Assembly: GCA_024711155.1 (NCBI GenBank)
Contig: JANJTK010000189.1
Span: 1-42,381 of the forward strand
Direction: 5' to 3'
DNA length: 42,381 bases
From: Burkholderiaceae bacterium
Lineage (GTDB): Bacteria > Pseudomonadota > Gammaproteobacteria > Burkholderiales > Burkholderiaceae_E
How positions within the stretch are numbered: the first letter of the stretch is position 1; every line of letters begins with the position of its first letter. The position numbers were made by a program, and so were the translations under genes. Under the pieces are notes generated by a model. The model worked only from the letters and a program-made list of their open reading frames with translations. It did not search any database and was not told the origin of the DNA. Positions 10,776 through 18,686 of this stretch are shown here, piece by piece.

Positions 10776-13712
10776 ATGGGACGCTACGGCGCGAGTTCGG
10801 GCGCGGCAGGCGCGCGCCTGATCGGCCGCGTCCGGTGGCACGCGGCGCTCGCCGTGCTCATCGGATGGTTCTGGCTCGCGCACGCAGCGCTGGCCGAGGA
10901 CGGACGCGCCCTCGCCGTCTCCGGCAGCGTCGCGCTGGTGCGCGCGCAGGCCGCGCCGGTGCCGGTGAGCGCGGGAACCGCGATCGAGCGCGGCGACCTG
11001 ATCCGCACCGGAGACGACGGGCGAGTCCAGCTCCGCTTCACCGACGGTTCGATCGTTTCGCTGCAACCCGGCACGACGTTCCGGATCGACGACTACCGCT
11101 TCGACGAGCGCGGACAGCGAGGGTTCTTCTACCTCGTGCGCGGCGCGCTGCGCACGATGACCGGCGCCATCGGGAAGCGCAACCGCGACGACTACCGGAT
11201 GCGGACCCCGACCGCGACCGTCGGCGTGCGCGGCACCGAATACGTCGCCGAGCAGACTGCGTGCGACCCGCGCTGCGCGCCCGGGCCGCGCGCGGGCTTG
11301 CGCGTCGCCGTGACCAAGGGCCGGATCGTGGTCGCCACGCGGGCCGGCGAGGTCGAAGTCGGGGAAGGCGAAGCGGCCGAGGCCGACAGCCCCGACGCGT
11401 TGCCGCGCCTCATTGGAGAAGGACCGCAGTTGCCCCCCGTCGGCTACCGGCAGTCCGCACCGAGGCCGGAGAGCGCGACGGCGACCGCATCGGTCGGTAC
11501 GCAGATCAGCGGCGGCGCTCGCGCAGGCAGTGCGGTGAGCGAGAGGGCCGAGGTCGCGGCCAAGGTTGCGCCGACGGCTTCGGCGGGCACCCCGCCCGCG
11601 AAGGCGTCGCAGCCAGCGTCGGGCGAGACCGGAAGCGGCGCCGCATCGACCGGCTCTGCCGCAGTGACGGAGGCGGTCGCCCCGGCCGGCACCGGCGGCT
11701 CAGGGAGCACCGGCGGCCCGGCGAGCACCGGCGGCTCAGCGAGCGGCAGCGGCTCAGCGAGCGGCAGCGGCCCGGCGAGCGCTGCGGCCGCGACCGACGT
11801 CGCGGCTGCGACGAAGGCTGCTGCTTCGAGCGAACCGCTCGCATCCACGGCCCTCGGCGCCGAGCCCAGCTCCGCGGGTGCGCCCCCCGTCGCGTCGACG
11901 GACCCCGACCTCTCGACCGGACCTGGCGCCTCGACGAACCCGGCCTCGGCGACCGACTCCGGCACATCGACCGACACTGCGGCTCCAGGCGCCGCCGCTT
12001 CGACGGAGGCCTCGGCTCCGGCGGATTCGGCCGCAGCGACGGACACTGTCGCCGTGAGCGGTTCTGCCGGTTCAGCCAGCACCAGCGGTTCGACGAGCGC
12101 CGGCGACGCGTCGGGCGCGGAAAGCACCGGCGCCTCGACGAGCACTGCTGCCTCGACGGATGTCGCGCCAAGGACGAGCGCCGCTGCTGCGACCGAGCCG
12201 CTCCCGTCGACGTCCCTCGGCACTGCGCCTGGCTCCGCGGATGCGGCCCCCGGCGCGTCGGCGGCCCCGGCTCTTTCGACCGGGACCGGCGCCTCCGCGG
12301 ACTCGGCCTCGGCGACCGACCCCGGCGCCTCGTCCGACGCCGCAACCCCAGGCACCACGGCTTCGACGGATGCGTCGGCTCCGACGGGTTCGGCCGCAGC
12401 AACGGGCGCAGTCGCCGTGAGCGGTTCCGGCGGCTCGGCGGGCACCGGCGGCTCGGCGGGCACCGGCGACGTGTCAGGCGCGGAAAGCACCGGCGCCTCG
12501 ACGAGCACTGCTGCCTCGACGAGCACTGCTGCCTCGACGGATGTCGCGCCAAGGACGAGCGCCGCTGCTGCGACCGAGCCGCTCCCGTCGACGTCCCTCG
12601 GCACTGCGCCTGGCTCCGCGGATGCGGCCCCCGGCGCGTCGGTGGACCCGGCTCTGTCGACCGGGACCGGCGCCTCCGCGGATTCGACGGCATCGGCAAG
12701 CGATCCCGGCTCGGACGATGTCGCCCTGTACGCCTTCGGGCCCGCGATCGGATCGGCGCCTGTGCCTGGCACCGACGCAATCGCGTCGAACGCCGGGCGC
12801 AACCCGGACGGGATCCTGCTGGCCGTCGCCGGAAACGCCGACGAAGTCTCCCAAGGGCCGACTTCCGGCACCGGCGGATCCACCGGCGGCAGTGATGCCG
12901 AAGGCGGCGGTTCGGGCACCGGCGGCGACGCGCCCGCTCCGTTGACGCCGGGGTCGGCTGTGATCGGCAGCAACCGACCGGTGCTGATGCGGCAAATTCC
13001 GTTTCCCGAGGCCGCTCAGGTCGCGAAGGCGGGCAACACGGTCGGGTTCGACGCATCACTTTCCCTCGCATCCGTCGGCGCCTGTCCGGACCTTCTTTGC
13101 ATGTCACGCGGCACGGCGCAGGTTCGCGAGGGCGGCGGCGACGCGTACACGAGCTGGGGACGGTGGACCTCGGGACGGATCGCGCTGAGCGCGGCGGGCG
13201 CAACGACGCACCTGACCCTGTCGGCCAACCATGGAGTCCACTACCTGGTCGGCGTCCCGTCCTCGACCGTGCCGACCCACGGCACCTTCGCCTACGAACT
13301 CATCGGCAGCACCCGACCGACGCTGAGCACCGGCGTCGTCTCACCCGGCACGTTCACGGCAACCGCCGCCGTCGCGTTCGGCCCGGGCCAGCCGGCCCGC
13401 GTCGGCCTCGACGGGGTGGTCTCGATCGGCTCGGGCTCCTACGCGTTCTCGACCAAGGGCGGCGCAGCCAAGCCCGCACTGAGCGCGCTGGTGACCGGGG
13501 CCGATCACGCGTTCGCCGGCAGCGCCCAGGCGCTCCAGTCCGGCAAGGGGCCGCTCGCCTGCGGCGCGGGCGGGTGCCCGGTCGACCTGCGCGGCGGGCT
13601 GTTCGGTCCGGACGCGGCGCGACTCGGGCTCAGCTACGAAATCCAGGGACCGGCGGTCGGCTCTACAATCTCGGGCACAGGGGTGTTCGCGCAGAAGCCC
13701 GCGACTCCATGA
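10776..13712 (+). CDS. Large FecR-domain surface protein with repeat region and TbpB-like C-terminal barrel
   Basis: A 978-residue exported protein. The signal peptide (1-40) ends AHAALA, with no lipobox Cys. A FecR domain follows (about 45-160), with GDLIRTGDDGRVQLRFTDGS, SLQPGTTFRIDDYRF and TPTATVGVRGTEY. Residues about 229-728 are an acidic low-complexity region of Ala, Ser, Thr, Gly, Pro and Asp with three long imperfect repeats. Residues about 734-978 are beta-rich and end GGLFGPDAARLGLSYEIQG ... ISGTGVFAQ, like the closing strands of TbpB/hemophilin-type barrels. Cysteines occur only as close pairs in the mature protein (163/167, 770/775, 929/934). The preceding Slam-like gene is its likely exporter. 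The FecR call is firm; the barrel call is moderate. Confidence 0.8.
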   Translation: MGRYGASSGAAGARLIGRVRWHAALAVLIGWFWLAHAALAEDGRALAVSGSVALVRAQAAPVPVSAGTAIERGDLIRTGDDGRVQLRFTDGSIVSLQPGTTFRIDDYRFDERGQRGFFYLVRGALRTMTGAIGKRNRDDYRMRTPTATVGVRGTEYVAEQTACDPRCAPGPRAGLRVAVTKGRIVVATRAGEVEVGEGEAAEADSPDALPRLIGEGPQLPPVGYRQSAPRPESATATASVGTQISGGARAGSAVSERAEVAAKVAPTASAGTPPAKASQPASGETGSGAASTGSAAVTEAVAPAGTGGSGSTGGPASTGGSASGSGSASGSGPASAAAATDVAAATKAAASSEPLASTALGAEPSSAGAPPVASTDPDLSTGPGASTNPASATDSGTSTDTAAPGAAASTEASAPADSAAATDTVAVSGSAGSASTSGSTSAGDASGAESTGASTSTAASTDVAPRTSAAAATEPLPSTSLGTAPGSADAAPGASAAPALSTGTGASADSASATDPGASSDAATPGTTASTDASAPTGSAAATGAVAVSGSGGSAGTGGSAGTGDVSGAESTGASTSTAASTSTAASTDVAPRTSAAAATEPLPSTSLGTAPGSADAAPGASVDPALSTGTGASADSTASASDPGSDDVALYAFGPAIGSAPVPGTDAIASNAGRNPDGILLAVAGNADEVSQGPTSGTGGSTGGSDAEGGGSGTGGDAPAPLTPGSAVIGSNRPVLMRQIPFPEAAQVAKAGNTVGFDASLSLASVGACPDLLCMSRGTAQVREGGGDAYTSWGRWTSGRIALSAAGATTHLTLSANHGVHYLVGVPSSTVPTHGTFAYELIGSTRPTLSTGVVSPGTFTATAAVAFGPGQPARVGLDGVVSIGSGSYAFSTKGGAAKPALSALVTGADHAFAGSAQALQSGKGPLACGAGGCPVDLRGGLFGPDAARLGLSYEIQGPAVGSTISGTGVFAQKPATP
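12114..12301 (+). repeat. Near-identical duplicated block, copy A
   Basis: 188 bp from GGCGCGGAAAGCACC to GCCTCCGCGGA, repeated at 12477-12682 with only a few base changes apart from an 18-bp insertion in the second copy. Such high identity at DNA level inside an otherwise degenerate region implies a recent duplication or gene conversion. Confidence 0.92.
12477..12682 (+). repeat. Near-identical duplicated block, copy B with 18-bp tandem expansion
   Basis: Second copy of the block at 12114-12301. It contains two tandem copies of GAGCACTGCTGCCTCGAC (12503-12520 and 12521-12538) where copy A has one. The extra unit adds six residues (Ser-Thr-Ala-Ala-Ser-Thr) in frame, a slippage-type change. 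Confidence 0.92.
13664..13669 (+). promoter_or_regulatory. Candidate -10 box (TACAAT) for phoH
   Basis: TACAAT lies inside the last codons of the FecR-domain gene, 63 bases before the phoH start. No clear -35 box is visible. If real, it would let phoH-ybeY-corC-lnt be transcribed independently of the two inserted-looking surface genes. Confidence 0.3.
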
Positions 13713-13731
13713 CGCGCCCGGAACCACCGAC

Positions 13732-14697
13732 TTGAGAAGACGCCCGATCGAGTTCACGCCGGAGGCCGCCGACAATCGCCGCCTCGCGAACCTGTGCGGC
13801 ACGCTCGACCAGAACCTCAGGCAGATCGAGGAGGCCTTCGAGGTGCGCATCGCGCGCCGCGGCGGCACCTTCAGCGTCGAGGGGCCCGCCGCTGCAGCGC
13901 GTGCCGCGGTGGCGGCGCTCGGGCACTTCCACGCGCGCGCCGAGCACGCGCTGTCGCTCGAGGACGTGCAGCTCGGCCTGGTCGAGCTGAAGGCGCCCCG
14001 GCGCGCTGCCGCCGACGAGCCCGATGCCGACGCCCCGGTACTGCACACGCGGCGCACCGACCTGCAAGGCCGCACGCCGCGCCAGCGCGAGTACCTGCGC
14101 AACATCCTGTCGCACGACATCACCTTCGGCGTCGGCCCCGCCGGCACGGGGAAGACCTACCTCGCGGTCGCCTGCGCCGTCGACGCGCTCGAGCGCGACG
14201 CGGTCAAGCGGATCGTGCTGACCCGGCCCGCGGTGGAAGCCGGCGAGCGCCTCGGCTTCCTGCCCGGCGACCTCGCGCAGAAGGTCGACCCGTACCTGCG
14301 GCCGCTCTACGACGCGCTCTACGACCTGCTGGGCTTCGACCGCACGGCCCGGATGTTCGAGAAGCAGGCGATCGAGATCGCTCCCCTCGCCTACATGCGC
14401 GGGCGCACGCTCAACCAGGCGTTCATCATTCTCGACGAGGCGCAGAACACGACGCCCGAGCAGATGAAGATGTTCCTCACGCGCATCGGCTTCGGCTCGC
14501 GCGCCGTCGTCACCGGCGACACGACCCAGGTCGACCTGCCCAAAGGGCAGGAGTCGGGACTCGTGGAAGCCTGCCGCGTGCTGCGCCGCGTGCGCGGGCT
14601 CGCGTTCACCGGGTTCGACTCCTCCGACGTGGTGCGCCACCCGCTCGTCGCGCGCATCGTCGACGCCTATGAAAGCGCAGGCCAGCCGGCGCGCTGA
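13732..14697 (+). CDS. phoH: PhoH-family ATPase (YbeZ)
   Basis: Cytosolic P-loop ATPase of 321 residues that works with YbeY in RNA and ribosome maintenance. Walker A GPAGTGKT is at 135-142, the Walker B-like [20 protein letters not shown] follows, then [11 protein letters not shown]. The N-terminus ([24 protein letters not shown]) matches this family in related bacteria. The only reasonable start is a TTG at 13732: no ATG or GTG lies upstream in frame within the gap and there is no good Shine-Dalgarno, so translation may depend on the FecR-domain gene that ends 19 bases earlier. The 3' end overlaps ybeY by 29 bases. Confidence 0.94.
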   Translation: MRRRPIEFTPEAADNRRLANLCGTLDQNLRQIEEAFEVRIARRGGTFSVEGPAAAARAAVAALGHFHARAEHALSLEDVQLGLVELKAPRRAAADEPDADAPVLHTRRTDLQGRTPRQREYLRNILSHDITFGVGPAGTGKTYLAVACAVDALERDAVKRIVLTRPAVEAGERLGFLPGDLAQKVDPYLRPLYDALYDLLGFDRTARMFEKQAIEIAPLAYMRGRTLNQAFIILDEAQNTTPEQMKMFLTRIGFGSRAVVTGDTTQVDLPKGQESGLVEACRVLRRVRGLAFTGFDSSDVVRHPLVARIVDAYESAGQPAR

Positions 14698-15160
14698 GCG
14701 CGCGGCGCGGCTGTCGCTGTCGCTGTCGATCCAGCTCGGCGAAGGCGTGCGCGAGTTGCCGGTCGCGCGCGCCCGGCTGCGTCGCTGGGTCGCCGCCGCG
14801 ATCGAGTCCGACGCGACGCTGACGCTGCGCTTCGTCGGCCGGCGCGAAGCGCGCGCGCTCAATGCGCAGTACCGCCAGCGCGACTACGCGACCAACGTGC
14901 TGACGTTCCCGTATCACGCGCCGGGCGAGCGCGTGTGGGCCGACGTCGTCGTCTGCATGCCGATCGTGCGCAGCGAGGCCCGCGCGCAGCGCAAGGCCCT
15001 CGACGCCCACCTCGCGCACCTGGTCGTGCACGGCGTGCTGCACGCCTGCGGCCACGAGCACGAACGCGACGACGACGCCGAGCGCATGGAGGCCGCGGAG
15101 GCCGCGCTGCTCGCGCGTTTCCGCCTCGCTTGGCAGCGCCACGGGCGTCGGGTATCCTGA
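14669..15160 (+). CDS. ybeY: Endoribonuclease YbeY
   Basis: Single-strand-specific zinc endoribonuclease needed for 16S rRNA 3' maturation and 70S quality control. It has 163 residues. The metal site H121-x3-H125-x5-H131 (HGVLHACGHEH) is intact, and the upstream core NVLTFPYHAP is typical. The start at 14669 overlaps phoH by 29 bases, which is common for this pair. The N-terminal 15 residues are basic and look like an extension. Confidence 0.95.
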   Translation: MKAQASRRAERAARLSLSLSIQLGEGVRELPVARARLRRWVAAAIESDATLTLRFVGRREARALNAQYRQRDYATNVLTFPYHAPGERVWADVVVCMPIVRSEARAQRKALDAHLAHLVVHGVLHACGHEHERDDDAERMEAAEAALLARFRLAWQRHGRRVS

Positions 15161-15186
15161 ACCGGACGCAACACCTCCCCGTCACG

Positions 15187-16068
15187 ATGTCCGCCCACTC
15201 ATCGGGCGCCGAGCAGCGCAAGCCGCTGCTCGATCGCCTGGCAGCGCTGCTGTTGCGCGTCCCCGAAGATCGAGAACAACTCCTCGGCGTCCTACGCCAG
15301 GCGCACGAGCGCGCGCTGCTCGACGCCGAAGCGCTGTCGATGATCGAAGGCGTGCTGCAGGTCGCCGAGCTCTCAGCGCGTGACATCATGGTGCCGCGCT
15401 CGCAGATGGACGTCATCGACGTCAACGAACCGCGCGAGTCCTTCCTTCCGCGGGTGATCCAGACCGCGCACTCGCGGTTTCCGGTGGTCGACGGCGACCG
15501 CGACAAGGTGCTCGGCGTGCTGCACGCCAAGGAGCTGCTGCGCCTGTACACCGACGAGCGCACCGACCTGCGCGACCTGCTGCGTCCGGCAGTCTTCATC
15601 CCCGAGTCGAAGCGCCTGAACGTCCTGCTGCGCGACTTCCGCGGCAACCGCGTCCACCTGGCGGTCGTGGTCGACGAATACGGCGGCACCGCCGGCCTGA
15701 TCACGATCGAGGACGTGCTCGAGCAGATCGTCGGCGACATCGAGGACGAGTTCGACTTCGACGAAGAGAGCGACCACATCGTGCCGATCGAGCCGGGCGC
15801 GCACGGTCCGCGCTATCGCGTGCGCGGCATCACCGACATCCGCCAGTTCAACGAAGCGATCGGCTCCGGTTTCTCCGACGACGAGTTCGACACCGTGGGC
15901 GGCCTCGTCACCGAGCAGTTCGGGCGCGTGCCGCGCCGCGGCGAGCAGGCGGAACTGGGCAACGTGCGCTTCGAGGTGCTGCGCGCCGACGCGCGGCAGG
16001 TCCAGCTGCTGCTGGTCGAGCGGCGCCCGTCGACGGACGAGCAGGAGTCCGCGCCGGGCGGGCACTGA
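15187..16068 (+). CDS. corC: CBS-domain protein CorC/YbeX
   Basis: A 293-residue cytosolic protein of the CorC/HlyC family, linked to magnesium/cobalt efflux and, as YbeX, to ribosome maintenance. It has two CBS domains (about 65-195, e.g. SARDIMVPRSQMDVID and HLAVVVDEYGGTAGLITIED) followed by a CorC/HlyC transporter-associated domain (about 205-285). It lacks the N-terminal DUF21 membrane domain of larger relatives, as expected of YbeX. The ATG start at 15187 lies 26 bases after the ybeY stop. The lnt gene follows 7 bases later, keeping the usual phoH-ybeY-ybeX-lnt order. Confidence 0.94.
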   Translation: MSAHSSGAEQRKPLLDRLAALLLRVPEDREQLLGVLRQAHERALLDAEALSMIEGVLQVAELSARDIMVPRSQMDVIDVNEPRESFLPRVIQTAHSRFPVVDGDRDKVLGVLHAKELLRLYTDERTDLRDLLRPAVFIPESKRLNVLLRDFRGNRVHLAVVVDEYGGTAGLITIEDVLEQIVGDIEDEFDFDEESDHIVPIEPGAHGPRYRVRGITDIRQFNEAIGSGFSDDEFDTVGGLVTEQFGRVPRRGEQAELGNVRFEVLRADARQVQLLLVERRPSTDEQESAPGGH

Positions 16069-16075
16069 GCAGGCA

Positions 16076-17773
16076 GTGCGCCTGCGCCTGTCACCCGGAG
16101 TCCCGACAGCGCTGGCGGCCGGCGTCGTCCACGCGGCGAGCTTCGCTCCGCTCGATTCGTGGCCGCTGCAACTGGCCGCGCTGGCCGTCCTAGCCGCGTG
16201 GTGGCTGCGCGCCCTGCGCGCGGCAGGTCCGGAGGTCGCGCACTCCGCGATCGGGCGCCCGGCGATCGCGCACACGCCGGTCGCCCACGCGGCGACACTC
16301 GGCTTCGCGTTCGGACTCGGCTGGTTCGTCGCCGGCGTCGCGTGGCTCTACGTCAGCATGCATCGCTACGGCGGCATGCCGGCGCCGCTGGCCGCGCTCG
16401 CCGTGCTGCTGTTCGGCGCCTACCTGGCGGCGTTTCCGGCGGCTGCGTGCGCACTGGCGGCGCGCGTGGCCGGTCCGGCGCTGCGCGCCGCTCGGCAACC
16501 GGCGCCGCTCGCGCTCGCGGGCGCCGGCCTCGCCTTCGCGGGTTGCTGGGGATTGGCGGAAATCGCGCGCGGTTACCTGTTCACCGGCTTTCCGTGGCTG
16601 GCGACCGGCTATGCGCACGTGGACGGCCCGCTGGCGGGACTCGCGCCGCTGGCCGGCGTCTATGGCATCAGCACGCTGGCTGCGGCGAGCGCCTTCGGTC
16701 TCGGCGCTGCGTCGAGCGTTATCGGGGCCGGCGCCGTGCCCGGCGGCTCCGGTTCGCGCGCGAGGGCCGCCCGCCTGCGCGACGACCGCCCGCGAGTCGC
16801 CATGCTCGCCACCGCCGCGGCGCTGGCGCTGCTCCCGCTCGCCGCGGGCTGGGCGAGCGCGGGACGGGCGTGGTCGCAACCGACCGGGCGCGAGATCGGC
16901 GTGCGCCTGCTCCAGGGGAACGTGCCGCAGGAACTGAAGTTCGACCCCGCCCGCACCCTCTCCGCGATGCGCGGCTACATCGCGCAGACGCTGAGGGCGC
17001 GGGCCGACCTGACCGTCCTGCCCGAGACGGCGTGGACGGTGCCGTGGGCCGGCACGCCGCGCGAGTTGCGCGAGGAGTTGCTCGCGCACTTGCGCGGCAG
17101 CGGCGGCGTGGTCGCGATCGGCATGCCGCTGCCCGAGGCGGACCCGGCCGCCGCGCGGATGCGGCTCACCAACAGCGTCGCGGCAATCGACGCGAGCGGC
17201 GCGATCGTGGCCCGCTACGACAAGCGTCACCTGGTGCCGTTCGGGGAATTCGTCCCGACCGGCTTTCGCTGGTTCGTCGAGCTGATGAACATTCCGCTCG
17301 GCGAGTTCGCGCGCGGTGCGCCGAGCCAGCCGCTGCTCGAGGTGGGCGGCCAGCGGATCGCGTTCGACGTCTGCTACGAAGACCTGTTCGGCGAAGAGCT
17401 CGCGCGGCAGGTGCGCGACGGCGCGACGATCCTCGTGAACCTGACCAACATCGCGTGGTTCGGGGACTCGCACGCGCTGCCCCAGCACCTGCAGATCGCG
17501 CGCATGCGCGCGATCGAGCTCGCGCGGCCGATGCTGCGCGCCACCAACACCGGCATGACCGCCGCGATCGACGCGCGCGGCAAGGTCGTTGCCGAGCTGC
17601 CCGCCTACACCGAAGACGCGCTCGCGCTGCGGCTGCGCGGCAGCGAGGGGCTCACGCCCTACGCGCGCCACGGCAACGCGCTGCCGTTCGCGTGCGCGCT
17701 CGCGTTCGCCGGCGCCGGCGCGCTCGGCGCGCTCGGCGCGCGACGGAGCGCAGGGCCAAACCCGCTAGAATGA
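16076..17773 (+). CDS. lnt: Apolipoprotein N-acyltransferase
   Basis: Inner-membrane enzyme that adds the third acyl chain to the N-terminal Cys of lipoproteins such as Pal and the OmpA-like lipoprotein in this window. It has 565 residues: six to eight hydrophobic segments (1 to about 265) followed by a periplasmic carbon-nitrogen hydrolase domain. The catalytic triad is visible as Glu317 (LPETAW), Lys383 ([12 protein letters not shown]) and Cys433 ([11 protein letters not shown]). The start is GTG 16076. The last codons and the stop overlap a TAGAAT hexamer that probably drives glyQ. Confidence 0.95.
   Translation: MRLRLSPGVPTALAAGVVHAASFAPLDSWPLQLAALAVLAAWWLRALRAAGPEVAHSAIGRPAIAHTPVAHAATLGFAFGLGWFVAGVAWLYVSMHRYGGMPAPLAALAVLLFGAYLAAFPAAACALAARVAGPALRAARQPAPLALAGAGLAFAGCWGLAEIARGYLFTGFPWLATGYAHVDGPLAGLAPLAGVYGISTLAAASAFGLGAASSVIGAGAVPGGSGSRARAARLRDDRPRVAMLATAAALALLPLAAGWASAGRAWSQPTGREIGVRLLQGNVPQELKFDPARTLSAMRGYIAQTLRARADLTVLPETAWTVPWAGTPRELREELLAHLRGSGGVVAIGMPLPEADPAAARMRLTNSVAAIDASGAIVARYDKRHLVPFGEFVPTGFRWFVELMNIPLGEFARGAPSQPLLEVGGQRIAFDVCYEDLFGEELARQVRDGATILVNLTNIAWFGDSHALPQHLQIARMRAIELARPMLRATNTGMTAAIDARGKVVAELPAYTEDALALRLRGSEGLTPYARHGNALPFACALAFAGAGALGALGARRSAGPNPLE
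17766..17771 (+). promoter_or_regulatory. Candidate -10 box (TAGAAT) for glyQS
   Basis: The hexamer overlaps the lnt stop codon (CTA GAA TGA) and ends 27 bases before the glyQ ATG. The predicted start point is near 17778. A 6-bp hairpin in the leader (17772-17788) overlaps this start region. No clear -35 box is visible. Confidence 0.4.
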
Positions 17774-17798
17774 CGGCTTTTCGCCGTCCGTGCGCTCG

Positions 17799-18686
17799 AT
17801 GCTCACCTTTCAGCAAGTGATCCTGCGGCTGCAGGAGTACTGGGACCGCCAGGGTTGCGCCCTGCTGCAGCCCTACGACATGGAGGTCGGCGCCGGCACC
17901 TTCCACACCGCGACCTTCCTGCGCGCGATCGGCCCCGAGCCCTGGCGCGCGGCCTACGTGCAGCCGTCGCGGCGCCCGAAGGACGGCCGCTACGGCGACA
18001 ACCCGAACCGGCTGCAGCACTACTACCAGTACCAGGTGGTGCTCAAGCCCTCCCCGCCCGACATCCTCGACCTGTACGTCGGCTCGCTGCGCGCGCTCGG
18101 CATCGACACCTCGGCCAACGACGTGCGCTTCGTCGAGGACGACTGGGAGTCGCCGACGCTGGGCGCCTGGGGACTGGGCTGGGAGGTGTGGCTGAACGGC
18201 ATGGAGGTCACTCAGTTCACGTACTTCCAGGAGGTCGGCTCGCTGAAGTGCCAGCCCACCACCGGCGAGATCACCTACGGGCTCGAGCGCCTGGCGATGT
18301 ACCTGCAGGGCGTCGAGAGCGTGTTCGACCTCGAGTGGACCGACGGCATCAGCTACCGCGACGTCTTCCACCAGAACGAGGTCGAGCAGTCGACCTACAA
18401 CTTCGAGCACTCCAACGCGGCCATGCTGTTCCGCCACTTCGAGGACCACGAAGGCGAAGCGAAGCGCCTGATCGCCGCCGGCCTCGCGCTGCCGGCCTAC
18501 GAGATGGTGATGAAGTGCTCGCACGACTTCAACCTGCTCGACGCGCGCGGCGCGATCTCGGTGACCGAGCGCGCAGCCTACATCGCGCGCGTGCGCAACC
18601 TGGCGCGCGCGGTGGCACAGGCCTACTACGAGTCTCGCGAACGGCTCGGATTCCCGATGGCGAAGGCGGCCGGCCATGCAGCCTGA
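17799..18686 (+). CDS. glyQ: Glycyl-tRNA synthetase alpha subunit
   Basis: Catalytic subunit of the bacterial alpha2beta2 glycyl-tRNA synthetase, 295 residues, class II fold. Strong family motifs are [60 protein letters not shown] and [18 protein letters not shown] 17799 ([15 protein letters not shown]) matches the usual N-terminus of related bacteria; a GTG nine bases upstream is possible but adds only three residues. The 3' end overlaps glyS by 11 bases. Confidence 0.97.
   Translation: MLTFQQVILRLQEYWDRQGCALLQPYDMEVGAGTFHTATFLRAIGPEPWRAAYVQPSRRPKDGRYGDNPNRLQHYYQYQVVLKPSPPDILDLYVGSLRALGIDTSANDVRFVEDDWESPTLGAWGLGWEVWLNGMEVTQFTYFQEVGSLKCQPTTGEITYGLERLAMYLQGVESVFDLEWTDGISYRDVFHQNEVEQSTYNFEHSNAAMLFRHFEDHEGEAKRLIAAGLALPAYEMVMKCSHDFNLLDARGAISVTERAAYIARVRNLARAVAQAYYESRERLGFPMAKAAGHAA

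Larger units (their letters stand above)
11816..12700 (+). repeat. Long coding repeats (about 121 residues per unit) in the FecR-domain protein
   Basis: Three in-frame units begin at equivalent Glu-Pro-Leu-(Ala/Pro)-Ser-Thr segments near 11832, 12195 and 12576. The periods are 363 bp, then 381 bp (363 plus one extra 18-bp unit). The first unit is diverged. The second and third share a nearly identical core listed separately. All periods are multiples of three, so the reading frame is kept. Confidence 0.85.

Noticed and set aside
10637..13203. Several other long open frames through the repeat region (forward 10637-12895, reverse 11444-12973 and 11506-13203), suggesting overprinted genes
   Set aside because: They follow from the repetitive, GC-rich Ala/Ser/Thr/Gly codons, which rarely make stops in any frame. 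Their translations are Arg- or Pro-rich low complexity without start signals or domains, while the main frame has a signal peptide and two recognisable domains.
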